Assembly: GCF_000280905.1 (NCBI RefSeq) | Contig: NZ_ALAP01000103.1 | Location: 124,001 to 188,000, forward strand | Origin: Streptomyces sp. AA1529 | Lineage (GTDB): Bacteria; Actinomycetota; Actinomycetes; Streptomycetales; Streptomycetaceae | Reading direction: 5' to 3' | DNA: 64,000 nucleotides | In this document: piece after piece, positions 1 to 13,000 of the stretch | Layout of the letters: each line of letters starts with the position of its first letter | Numbering within the stretch: position 1 is the stretch's first letter | Notes under the pieces: generated by a model | The model's input: only the letters and a program-made list of their open reading frames with translations | Databases searched by the model: none | What the model was told of the DNA's origin: nothing | Made by a program: the position numbers and the translations under genes

Positions 1-1045
1 GTGGAGTTGGTGGTTGCGGTGCTTGCTGTGGTGAAGGCGGGGGGTGCGTATGTGCCGGTGGATCCGGAGTATCCGGTCGAGCGGCGTGCGTTCATGGTCG
101 AGGATGCTTCTCCGCTGCTGGTGCTGGGTCCGCGGGAGCTGGCGCAGGACTTGTCGGGCTTCCCGGAGACCGACCCCGGGGTGGTTGTGGAGGCGGCGCA
201 TCCCGCGTACGTGATCTACACCTCCGGCTCGACGGGCCGGCCCAAGGGCGTCGTGGTCTCGCATCGCGGTGTGGCGAGTCTGGCGCGTGCCCAGGTGGAG
301 GGTTTGGGGGTCGGTTCGTCGAGTCGGGTGTTGCAGTTCGCTTCACCCAGCTTCGATGCGGCGTTCTGGGAGCTGGTGATGGCTTTCGGGTCCGGTGCCG
401 CTTTGGTGGTGCCGGAGGGTGGTCGAGTCGTCGGCGACGATTTGTTGGAGGTGCTGTCTCGGGGTCGGGTCACGCATGTGACGTTGCCGCCGTCGGCGCT
501 GGGTGCGGTGCCGGTGGGTGCGGAGTCCGGGTTGCCGTTGTTGGAGTCGGTGGTGTTGGCGGGTGAGGCGGCGCCACCGGAGTTGATCGGGCGGTGGTCG
601 GTGGACGGCCGTCGTGTGGTGAATGCGTATGGGCCGACGGAGTCGACGGTGTGTGTGTCGATGAGCGGCGAGCTGGGCGAGGGGGACGCGCCGATCGGCC
701 GTCCTGTGGTGAACACCCGCGTCCACGTGCTGGACCGTGCACTGCGGCCGGTACCGGCCGGTGTGGTGGGTGAGTTGTATGTGTCGGGCGCGGGCCTGGC
801 CCGCGGATACGGGGGCCGCTCCGGCTTGACCGCGGAGCGGTTCGTCGCCTCTCCGTTCGAGCCGGGCGTCCGGATGTATCGTACGGGCGACCTGGTGCGC
901 TGGCGTGCGGACGGCCAGCTGGAATTCGCGGGACGTGCCGACGAGCAGGTGAAGCTGCGCGGCTTCCGCATCGAACCCGGCGAGATCGAGTCGCTGCTGG
1001 TCGGCCATGGGGGAGTGCGGCAGGCAGCCGTCCTGGTCCGGGAGG
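1..1045 (+). repeat. Adenylation-domain segment duplicated at 15041-16045
   Basis: The DNA for the Phe-like adenylation domain at the left edge is nearly identical, including synonymous positions, to the first adenylation domain of the next NRPS gene. Both share T-rich third positions over the substrate pocket (about 280-700 and 15320-15740). They diverge at about 700-770 (a more GC-rich variant at the left edge) and then match again. This is seen by direct reading; recent duplication or gene conversion is inferred. Confidence 0.85.
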
Positions 1046-4000
1046 ACACACCCGGCGACCAGCGCCTCGCCGCCTACGTCGTACCGGAGGGTTCGGAACG
1101 TGCCGCGTCGCCCGACCCGGAGGCGCTGACCGCTCACCTCGCCGAGCGGCTGCCCGAGCACATGGTGCCGTCGGCGGTGGTGGTGCTGGACAGGCTGCCG
1201 CTGACACCCAACGACAAGCTGGACCGCAACGCCCTGCCCGCACCCCACTACGCCGCGTCCGGCGACGCGGGACGCGGCCCCCGCAGCCCGCAGGAGGAGA
1301 CGCTCTGCCGGCTGTTCGCCGAGATCCTGGATCTGGAGCAGGTCGGCATCGACGACAGCTTCTTCGAACTCGGCGGCCACTCCCTCCTCGCCACCCGGCT
1401 CGTCAGCCGGGTCCGCAGCGAACTCGACGTGGAGATCCCCTTCCGGATCCTGTTCGAGGCCCCCACGGTGGCCGGGCTCGTGGAGGCACTGGACTTCGGC
1501 GGCCCCACCCGTGACGCGCTGGCCCCCATGCCCCGCCCCGAGAGCGTGCCCCTGTCCTTCGCGCAGCGCCGCCTGTGGTTCCAGCACAAGCTGGAGGGCC
1601 CGTCCGCCACCTACAACATGCCGCTGCCGCTCCGGCTGCGGGGCAGCGTGGATCCGGTGGCGATGCGGGCGGCCCTGCAGGACGCGGTCGGCCGGCACGA
1701 GTCGCTGCGTACCGTCTTCCCCGAGGCCGACGGAGAGCCGCGACAGCGGGTCCTGGACCCGGCCGACGCCGCGTTCGGCTGGGAGCACCGGCAGGTGACC
1801 GAGGCGGAGCTGCCGACGGTGCTGGACGAGGCAGCCCGCCATGCGTTCGACCTGACCGGTGACGTGCCGTTCCGGGCCGCGCTCTTCGAGACCGGCCCCG
1901 ACAACTGGGTGCTGCTGTTGCTGCTGCACCACATAGCCGGTGACGGCTGGTCCATGGGCCCCCTCGCCCGCGACGTGGTGACGGCCTACACGGAGCGCTG
2001 CCGGGGCCGGGCACCGGAGTGGGAACCGCTCCCGGTGCAGTACGTCGACTACACGCTGTGGCAGCGGGAGCTGCTGGGTGCCGAGGACGACCCCGGGAGC
2101 CTGTACTCGCAGCAGGTGGACTACTGGCGCGGACGGCTGGCGGGACTTCCCGAGCGGATCGCCCTGCCCGCCGACCGCTCCCGGACCTCGGCCGCCTCCT
2201 TCGAAGGCGCCTCCGTCGACTTCGCGACGAGCGCGGAGGTGCACCAGAGCCTCGCGGACCTCGCCCGCGAGACGGGCGCGACGGTGCCCATGGTCGTGCA
2301 GGCGGCGCTGGCGGCGCTGCTCACCCGGCTGGGCGCGGGCACGGACGTCCCGCTGGGGTCGCCGATCGCCGGACGGATGGACACCGCGCTCGACGATCTC
2401 GTCGGCTTCTTCGTGAACACGCTCGTGCTGCGCACGGACACCTCGGGTGATCCGAGTTTCCGGGAGCTGGTGGAGCGGGTACGGGAGACGAACCTGGCCG
2501 CGTACGCGCAGCAGGACGTCCCGTTCGACCATCTGGTGGAGCTGCTCAACCCGCGGCGCTCGTCCGCGCACCACCCGCTCTTCCAGGTCATGCTGGTGGT
2601 GCAGGACAATCCCACCGGAGCGTTCGAGCTGCCCGGTCTGGACGTCGCCGGGGAGCCGGTCGACATCGAGACCGCCAAGGTCGACCTGTCGGTGAACGTG
2701 CTGGAGCGGCACACCGGATCCGGCGCGCCCGCGGGAATCGTGGGCGCGGTGAAGTACGCGACCGACCTGTTCGACCGCTGCACCGTCCGCGGCGTCCTGG
2801 ACCGGTGGACGCGGCTGTTGGAGCAGGTGGCGGCCGACCCGTCGCTGACCGTCGGCCAGGTGGAACTGCTCGCCGAGGAGGAGCGCGGGCAGCTGCTGAC
2901 CACCTGGAACGACACGGCCGTCGAGGTGCCGCAGGCGACGCTCTTCGAACTGTTCGAGACGCAGGTGCGGCGCAGCCCCGACGCCGTGGCGCTGGTCTGC
3001 GGTGCGGAGTCCGTCTCCTACGGGGAGCTGAACGCGCGCGCCAACCGGCTGGCGCACTGGCTGATCGGTCGTGGCGTGGGGCCGGAGAAGCTGGTCGCGG
3101 TGGAGCTGCCGCGGTCGGTGGAGACGGTGGTCGCCGTCCTGGCCGTGCTCAAGTCCGGCGGCGCCTACGTTCCGGTCGACCCCGAGTATCCGCGCGACCG
3201 GCGCGAGCTCATCCTCCGCGACGCGGCGCCCGCCCTCGTGCTCGACCAGGAAGCGCTCAACCGCGACCTGACCGCGGAGCCGGACACCGATCCCGAGGTC
3301 GACGTCGAGATGGAGCACCCGGCGTACGTCATCTACACCTCGGGCTCGACCGGCCGGCCCAAGGGCGTGGTCGTCGAACACCGCGCCGTCGCCAACTACC
3401 TCAACTGGACCACGCACCACTACCCGGCGGCCCGGGGCGCCACGCTGGTGCCGACCTCGATCGCCTTCGACCTCACCGTCACCGGCCTCTACACCACTCT
3501 CGTGGTCGGCGGACGCGTCTACCTGTCCGCTCTCGAGGACGTCCCGGCCGAGAGCGGCGGCGTGCCGGTGGCACTGGCCAAGACCACGCCGTCGCACCTG
3601 CCGATGCTGAACGAACTGCCCAAGCACCGGTCGCCCGGCGAGATGCTGATCCTCGGCGGTGAGGCGCTGACCGCCGAGGCCCTGGCCCAGTGGCGCGCCG
3701 CGCACCGCCGGGTCACCGTCGTCAACGCGTACGGACCCACCGAGACCACGGTCAACTGCACCGAGTTCCGCATCGGCCCGAAGGAGAAGCTGCCCGCGGG
3801 AGCCGTCCCCATCGGGCGCCCCTTCTGGAACATGCGGGCCTACGTGCTCGACGCGCGCCTCAACCCGCTGCCGGCCGGCGCCGTCGGTGAGCTGTACATC
3901 TCCGGCGCCCAGCTGGCCCGCGGCTACCTGGGCCGCACCGGTCTGACCGCCGAGCGTTTCGTCGCCTGCCCCTTCGAACCCGGTGCACGCATGTACCGCA

Positions 4001-7000
4001 CCGGCGACCTGGCCAGATGGCGCGCCGACGGGCAGCTCGAGTACTCCGGCCGCGCCGACGAGCAGGTCAAGGTGCGCGGGTTCCGCATCGAGCCGGGCGA
4101 GGTGGCCGCCGCACTGCTCGACCACCCCGACGTGGCACAGGCCGCCGTCGTGGCCCGCGGAACGGAGCAGGAAGACACCCGCCTCGTCGGCTACGTCGTA
4201 CCGGCCGCCGGGCACCGCTCTCCCGATCTCGCCGCGCTGCGCGCACATGTCGCCGACCGGCTGCCGGAGTTCATGGTTCCGGCCGCGGTCGTCGCCCTGG
4301 ACGAGCTGCCGCTGACCCCCAACGGCAAGCTGGACCGGCAGGCCCTGCCCGCCCCGGACTTCACCGCGCTCACCGGCGGGCGCGCTCCCCGCACCCCCCA
4401 GGAGGAGTTGCTCTGCGGCCTGTTCGCGCAGGTCCTCGGCGTGGAGCGGGTGACGCTCGACGACAGCTTCTTCGAGCTGGGCGGCCACTCGCTGCTCGCC
4501 ACCCGGTTGATCAGCCGGATCCGCGCGACCCTGGGCGCCGAGGTGCCGATCGCCGCGGTCTTCGAGTCACCGACCGTGGCCGGGCTCAGCGCCCGCCTCG
4601 ACGCCGGCGGCCGCACCCGCACCCCGCTGGCGCCCATGCCGCGGCCGGAGACGATCCCGCTCTCCTTCGCCCAGCGCCGCCTGTGGTTCCTGCACCGGCT
4701 CGAAGGCCCCTCGTCGGCGTACAACTGGCCGCTCGCGCTGCGCCTGTCCTCGGCGGTCGACCAGAACGCACTGCGCGCGGCGCTGAACGACCTGGCGGTG
4801 CGGCACGAGTCGCTGCGCACGGTCTTCACGGAGACGGACGGCGAGCCCCGCCCGGTCGTGCTCGACCCGTCCCAGGCCGCGGTCCGCCTCGACGTCGAGC
4901 AGCTGCCCTCCTCCTCGCTGCACCGGGCCGTGCAGCAGGCGATCGGTCACCGCTTCCGCCTCGACAGCGCGCCCCCGGTGCGCGCCTGGCTGTTCCTGCC
5001 CTCCGCGGAGACCGCGCAGGAGGGCACGGCGGCCGCCGAACCGGCCGAGCCGACCGGCCCGGTACTCGTCGTCCTGATGCACCACATCATCGGCGACGGC
5101 GCCTCCCGGGCCCCGCTGATGCGCGACCTCGGCCGCGCCTACGGTGCCCGCGTGGCGGGCGCAGCGCCCGACTGGGAGCCGCTGCCCGTCCAGTACGCGG
5201 ACTACTCGATCTGGCAGCAGCAGCTCCTGGGCGCGACGGACGAGCCGGACAGCCTGGCCGCACAGCAACTCGCCTACTGGCGGGAGGCCCTCGACGGCAT
5301 CCCGGCCCAGCTGGAGCTGCCCACGGACCGGCCGCGGCCCGCCGTCGCCGACTACCGCGGCGACACCCTGGACTTCACCCTGGACGCCGAACTGCACGCC
5401 GCGCTGCGGCAGGTGGCGACCGACTCCCGGGCGACGCTGTTCATGGTGGTGCAGACCGGCTTCGCCGCCCTGCTCTCCCGGCTCGGCGCCGGCCACGACA
5501 TCCCCGTGGGCGTCCCGATCGCCGGCCGGACCGACGAGGCCCTCACCGACCTGGTGGGCTTCTTCGTCAACACCCTGGTGCTGCGCACCGACACCCGGGG
5601 CAACCCCCGCTTCCACGAAGTCCTCGACCGCGCCCGGGACACCGCACTGGGCGCGTACGCCCACCAGGACCTGCCCTTCGAGTTCCTCGTGGAGGCGCTC
5701 AACCCGGTCCGGTCGCTGGCCAGCAACGCGCTCTTCCAGGTGATGTTCCAGCTCCACAACGTGGCGGCACCGACGCAGCAGCTGCACGACGTCGAGGCCG
5801 CGCCCTACCCGCTGGACGGCGACAACGCCAAATTCGACCTCTTCCTCAGCCTCGCCGAGGCGCAGGACGAGGAGGGGCGGCCCGCCGGACTGAGCGGCAC
5901 CCTGGAGTACGCCACCGAGCTGTTCGACCGCGCCACGGCCGAGCAGCTCGCCCGGCTCTACGAGAACCTGCTGCGCGCCGTGGCGGCCGACCCGGCGGTA
6001 CGCGTCGCCGACGTCGAACTGCTCTCCGAGAAGGAGCTGACCGAGGCCCTGGTGGACCGCAACGCCACCACCGCGCCGGCCCCCGCGGCACTCGCCCACG
6101 TCCGCTTCGAACGGCAGGCGGCGCTGACCCCCGAAGCGCCCGCCGTACGCGCCGGGGACGCGACGGCCGACTACCGCCACCTGAACGGCCGCGCCAACCG
6201 GCTGGCGCGGCTGCTCCTCGACCGCGGCATCGGCCGCGAGAGCGTGGTCGCGCTGGCACTGCCCCGCTCCGTCGACATGGTCGCGGCGCTCCTGGCGGTG
6301 CAGAAGGCCGGGGCGACCTACCTGCCGATGGACCCGGCACACCCCGCCGACCGGCTCGCCTACGTACTCCGGGACGCCGCACCCGCCGCGCTCGTCACCA
6401 CCGCGGACATCCGCGAACACCTGCCCGCGGCGGGACCGGACCTCGTCGTCACCCTCGACGACCCCGACGTGGAGCAGCAGCTCGCGGAGTGCCTGCCGCA
6501 CGACGTCACCGACACCGACCGGCACACCCCGGTCCACCCGGCCGACGCCGTCTACGTCATCTACACCTCGGGCTCGACCGGCCGGCCCAAGGGCGTGGTG
6601 ATCTCCTACGGAAGCCTCTCCCAGTTCCTCGACTCCGTCGGCGCCCGCCTCGGATTCTCCGCACGCGACCGCATGGTGGCCGCCACCACCCTCACCTTCG
6701 ACATCGCCGCCGTGGAGCTCTACGCCCCGCTGCTGGCCGGTGCGAGCGTCGAGGTCGCCACCGACCCGGTCGGCAAGGACCCCATCGCCCTGTACCGCCT
6801 CATCCGGGACAGCGGCGCCACCGTCTTCCAGGGCACCCCCTCGGTGTACCGCGCGATCCTCACCCACGACCCCGAGGGGCTGGCCGGCGTCCGGCTCCTG
6901 GTCGGCGGCGAGGCGCTGTCCGCCTCGCTGGCCGGGCAACTGCACGCACAGGGCGGCGGAGCGGTCAACCTGTACGGACCGACCGAGGCCACCGTCTGGA

Positions 7001-10000
7001 TCACCGCGAGTGAGGTGACCGGCCCGCCGCTGCCGCCGATGATCGGCCGGCCGCTGGCCAACGCCCAGGTGTACGTCCTCGACTCCCGGCTGCGCCCGGT
7101 GCCCGACGGCGTCCCCGGAGAGCTGTATCTGGCGGGTCCGTTCCTGGCCCGCGGCTATCTGGGGCGGCCCGCACTCAGCGCCGAGCGCTTCGTGGCCGAC
7201 CCGCACGGCGCACCCGGCACCCGCATGTACCGCACCGGCGACCTGGCCCGATGGCGTGCCGAAGGCGGACTCGAATTCGTCGGCCGCGCCGACGACCAGG
7301 TCAAGGTACGCGGATTCCGCATCGAACCGGGCGAGGTCGAGGCCGCACTGTCCCGGCAGCCGGGCGTCGCCGAGGCCACCGTCCTGGTGCGGGAGGACGC
7401 CGACGCCCCGCAGCTCGTCGGCTACGTCGTCCCCGACCAGGAGTGGGCGCGGCGCAGCGACGGCGCGGAGGACGGCCGCCGCGTCGCCTCCTGGCGGGAG
7501 GTCTACGAGTCGGTCTACCGCGACCAGGCCGACAGCGGCGGCTTCTGGGAGGACTTCGGGATCTGGACGAGCAGCTACGACGGCTCCCCGATCCCCCTGA
7601 CCGAGATGCACCAGTGGCGCTCCGCCGCCGTCGCCGAGATCCTCCGGCTCGGCCCGCGCAACGTCCTCGAACTGGGCGTCGGCAACGGACTGATCCTGTC
7701 CCAGGTCGCGCCGCACTGCGACACCTACTGGGGCACCGACTTCTCCGCCGCCGCCGTGGAGAGCCTGCGGGCACGGACGGCAGAGCGGCCGGAGCTGGCC
7801 GAGCGCGTCGAACTGCGCGCCCAGGCCGCCGACGACACCAGCGGCCTTCCGGAGGGCTTCTTCGACACCGTCGTCCTCAACTCCGTCGCCCAGTACTTCC
7901 CGCACGCCGACTATCTGGCCCGGGTCGTCCGCGAGAGCCTGCGGCTGCTGGCCCCCGGCGGTTCGCTCTTCCTCGGCGACATCCGCAACCTGCGGCTGCT
8001 GCGCCACCTCCAGGCCGGTGTCGTCTCCCATCGCCCGGAGGCCGCCTCCGCACCGGAGGAAGCCCGGGCGCTCCTGGAGCAGCGCATCAGGGAGGAGGAG
8101 GAACTGCTGCTGGCCCCGGACTTCTTCGTGCGGCTCGGCGAGACCCTCGAGGACGTCGGCGGCGTCGAGATCCGCCTCAAGCGCGCCGCGTACGCCAACG
8201 AGCTCTCCCGCTACCGCTACGACGTCGTCGTCCACAAGACCCCGTCCGTCCCGCAGACCGCCACCGGCCTGCCGGAACTCACCTGGGAGGCGGCGGGCGC
8301 CGACGCCGAGGGACTGTCGGCCGCGCTGCGCGCGCACCCGGCCGGACTGCGCCTGGTCGATGTGCCCAACGCCCGGCTGCGCGCCGACCAGCTCGCGCTG
8401 CGGGCCCTGGACGGAAGCGGCGACCCGGCCGCGGACTCCCCGGCCGGCCTGGATCCGGAGGCCGTGCACGGACTCGCCGCGGCGCTGGGCATGGAAGCCG
8501 TCACCACCTGGGCCGACTCCGGCCGCGACGACTGCTTCGACGCAGTCGTCAGGCCCGAGGGCACCGGCACCCCGGTGGCCGCCTACCGCGGCAGCGACAC
8601 CACCCGGGCCGCCGCACCGCACGCCAACAGCCCCGCCGCGCACCGGCGCACCGTCGAACTGAACCGGGAACTCCGCACCGGCCTGCGCAGATGGCTGCCG
8701 GAATACATGGTTCCCACCGCCTTCGTGGTGCTGGACAGGCTGCCCCTCACCCCGATCGGCAAGCTCGACCGCAAGGCGCTGCCCGCTCCCGACTACCGCG
8801 CCCTCCAACAGGGCCGGGCGCCGCGCACCGCACGGGAGACCGCACTGTGCGGGCTGTTCGCCGAGGTGCTGGGTCTGGAGCAGGTCGGGATCGACGACAG
8901 CTTCTTCGACCTGGGCGGCCACTCCCTGCTGGCCACCCGCCTGGTCAGCCGCATCCGCACGGTGTTCGGGGTGGAGATCGCCATCGGCACCGTGTTCGAC
9001 GATCCGACCGTCGCCGGACTCGACCAGCACCTGTCCGACGGGGAGCAGGCCCGCGCCGCATTGGTACCGATGCCGCGGCCGCACCTCGTACCCCTGTCGT
9101 ACGCACAGCGCCGGCTGTGGTTCCTGCACAAGCTCGAGGGCCCGTCCGCCACCTACAACATGCCGCTGGCGCTGCGCCTCACCGGCCGTGTGGACCAGGA
9201 AGCACTGCACGCCGCGCTGCTCGACGTCGCCGCCCGGCACGAGTCGCTGCGCACCGTCTTCCCCGAGACCGACGACGAGCCGCACCAGGTGGTGCTCGAC
9301 CCGGACCAGGCCGCGGTCCCCTGGGAGACCCGCGCGGTCGCGGCGGACGAGCTGCCCGCGGCGCTGGAGGCCGCCGCGTGTCACGCCTTCGACCTCGCCA
9401 CCGAGACGCCCCTGCGGGCCTGGCTCTTCGAGGAGCCGGAGGGCGGGAGCGACACGTGCGTGCTGCTGGTGCTGATGCACCACATCGCGGCCGACGGCTG
9501 GTCCCTGGCGCCCCTCGCCAAGGACCTCGTCGCCGCCTACTCCGCACGCTGCGCCGGCAGCGCGCCCGAGTGGGACGCGCTCCCCGTCCAGTACGCCGAC
9601 TTCACCCTCTGGCAGCAGCAGGCCCTGGGACGCGAGGACGACCCGGACAGCTCCATCGCCCGGCAGGTGGCGTTCTGGCGGCAGATGCTGGCCGGAGCAC
9701 CGGAAGAACTGAACCTGCCCACCACCCGACCCCGCCCCGAGCGGCCCAGCCACCAGGGCGCGACCGTCACCGTCGAACTGCCCGCCCACGTCCACCGCGG
9801 ACTGGCCGAACTGGCCTCCGCCTCCGGCGCCAGTGTCTTCATGACGCTCCAGGCCACCATGGCCGTCCTGCTGTCGAAGGTCGGCGCCGGTGACGACATC
9901 GTCATGGGTGCCCCGATCGCCGGACGCACCGACGAAGCGCTCGACGACCTCGTGGGCTTCTTCGTCAACACCCTGGTACTGCGCACGGACCTGTCCGGCA

Positions 10001-13000
10001 ACCCCTCGTTCAGCGAACTGCTCGGCCGCGTCCGGGAGACCGACCTGGCCGTCTACGCCCACCAGGACCTGGCCTTCGAACGGCTCGTGGAGATCATCAA
10101 CCCGGACCGCTCGACGTCCCGGCACCCGCTGTTCCAGGTCATGATGTCGCTGGCCAACACCGACCGCGCCGATCTGACGCTGCCCGGTCTCGACGTCGCA
10201 CCCCTCGACGCCGGGACCGGCGCCGCCAAGTTCGACCTGGACTTCACCTTCGGCGAGCACTTCACCGACGACGGCGCACCGGCCGGAGTGACCGGACAGC
10301 TCCGGTACGCCACCGACCTGTTCGACCATGACGCCGCGACGGCGCTCACCGGCCGCCTGATCCGGGTCGCCGAGGCGGTCGTCGCCGCCCCGGAGCGGCC
10401 CGTCCGCGCCATCGACGTCCTGACCGCGGCCGAGCGCCACCAGGCGCTGCACGAAGGCAACCACACCGACCGCGAGACGCCCGCGGCCACCGTCGTGCAA
10501 CTGCTCCAGGACCGGGCCGAGGCGAGCCCGGACGCGGTCGCGGTCGAGGCCGACGACGCACTTCTCACCTACCGGGAGCTGAACGAACGGGCCAACCGGC
10601 TCGCCCGCCGTCTCGCCGCGCTGGGCGCCGGACCGGAGCGGTTCGTCGCCCTGGCCGTGCCCGGTTCGGCCGCGATGCTGGTGGCGATGCTCGCGGTCCT
10701 GAAGTCCGGAGCGGCCTACCTGCCCCTCGATCTCGACCACCCGGCCGACCGACTCGCGTACGCCCTCGACGACACCGCACCGCTGTGCGTGCTCACCACC
10801 ACCGAAGCGGCGCCGCACCTCCCGGAGACGGCCCACACCCGCCTGCTGCTGGACTTCCCGGAGACGGCCGCCGCCCTGGCCGGACTGCCGTCGCACGACC
10901 TGTCCGACGCCGACCGCACGGCTCCGCTGCTGCGCCGGCACCCCGCCTACGTGATCTACACCTCGGGCTCCACGGGGCGGCCCAAGGGCGTGGTGGTCGA
11001 GCACCACTCGGTGGCGAACTACCTCACCTGGGCGGTACGGCACTACCCGGCCGCGCGCGGCACCACGCTGGTGCACTCCTCCCTCGCCTTCGACCTGACG
11101 GTCACCGCCCTCTACACCACCCTCGCCCGTGGCGGCCGCGTCCAGTTGAGCAGCCTCCGCGAACTGGCCGGGCGGGAGCCGGCCGACGGCGCCCCGGTGA
11201 CACTGATGAAGGCGACCCCCTCGCACCTGCCGCTCCTGGCGGAGCTGCCCGCGGACTGGTCGCCCACCGAGACGCTGATCCTCGGCGGCGAGGCCCTGAC
11301 CGGCGAAGCCGTCGCCGCCTGGCGGGAACGGCACCCGGCCGCCACCGTGATCAACGCCTACGGACCGACCGAACTGACCGTCAACTGCACCCAGTTCGAA
11401 CTGGCGCCCGGCGCCGAGCAGCCGTCCGGGCCGGTGCCGATCGGCCGCCCGTTCTGGAACATGCGCGCCTACGTCCTCGACGCCGGGCTGCAGCCGGTAC
11501 CGCCCGGCACGACCGGTGAGCTGTACGTGTCCGGAGCACAGGTCGCCCGCGGCTATCTCGGACGTCCGGGGCTGACCGCGGAGCGGTTCGTGCCGAGCCC
11601 GTTCGAGCCGGGGGTGCGGATGTACCGCACCGGCGACCTGGCGCGCCGGCGCCCCGACGGCCTGCTGGAATTCGCGGGCCGCGCGGACGAGCAGGTCAAG
11701 GTGCGCGGCTTCCGCATCGAGCCGGGCGAGATCGCGGCCGTCCTCGGCTCGCACCCCGCGGTGCGGCGGGCCGTGGTCGTCGCCCGCGAGGACGGCCCCG
11801 GCGGCGCCCGGCTCGTCGGCTACGTCGTGCCCGAGCGCGGTACGGCCGAGCCGGACGTGCGCGCGCTCCGTGCCCACGTGGCGGAGCGGCTGCCGGAGTA
11901 CATGGTCCCGGCCGCCGTGGTGGCCGTCGAGGACATACCGCTGACACCCAACGGCAAGCTCGACCGCGCCGCCCTGCCCGCACCCGACTTCGCCGAGGCA
12001 GGCCGCGGCCGCGCCCCCCGCACCCCGCACGAAGAGGTGCTGTGCGGCCTGTTCGCGGAAGTCCTGGAGCTGGAGCGGGTCGGCGTCGACGACAGCTTCT
12101 TCGACCTGGGCGGCCACTCCCTGCTCGCCGCCCGGCTGATGAGCCGCATCCGCGGCGTGCTCGGTGTGGACCTGCCGCTGCGTACCCTCTTCGGGGCGCC
12201 CACCGCGGCGGGGCTGGCCGCCCGGCTGGAGACGGGCGGCGACGGGAACGCCCTCGATGTGCTCCTGCCGCTCCGCCCGCAGGGCAGCGGCCGCCCCGTC
12301 TTCTGCATCCACCCCGGAAGCGGCCTGGGCTGGTCCTACGCCGGTCTGCTCCAGTACCTCGACCGGGACACCCCGGTGTACGCGCTGCAGGCCCGCGGCC
12401 TGACGGGCGGAGAGCTGGCGCAGTCCGTGGAGGAGATGGCCGAGGACTACCTGGAACAGATCCGGCGCGTCCAGCCCGAGGGGCCCTACCACCTCCTCGG
12501 CTGGTCGTTCGGCGGAGTCGTCGCGCACGCCGTCTCCGCGCTGCTGGAGGAGCGCGGTGAGCAGGTCGCGCGGCTGGCGCTGCTGGACTGCTTCCCGGTG
12601 AACCCGGTCAGCCGCCGCGAGGTCGAGGAGTCGATGCCGAAGGTGCGGGTCGCCGACGTGCACCGCGCCATGCTGGGCCTCTTCGACATCGAACTCACCG
12701 ACGAGGAGGCGGAGCAGCTCACCCACGAGACCACGGTGGAGCTGCTGACCACGAAGAACTCCGCCCTGGCCGGCCTCGGCGAGACCGAGGTCGCCGCCAT
12801 GATGCACCTGACCATGAACCACACCCTGCTCGGCCTGGACAACAGGCCCCGGCCGGTCTCCGCGCCGACGCTGATCCTGGCCGCGACCGGAGGCGAGCAC
12901 GACCACCAGCTCGAACCAGGGACATGGGACCCCTATCTCACCGGCGCCGTCGAGTTCCAGCAGCTGAACCACCGGCACACCCAGATGATGAACCCGGAAC

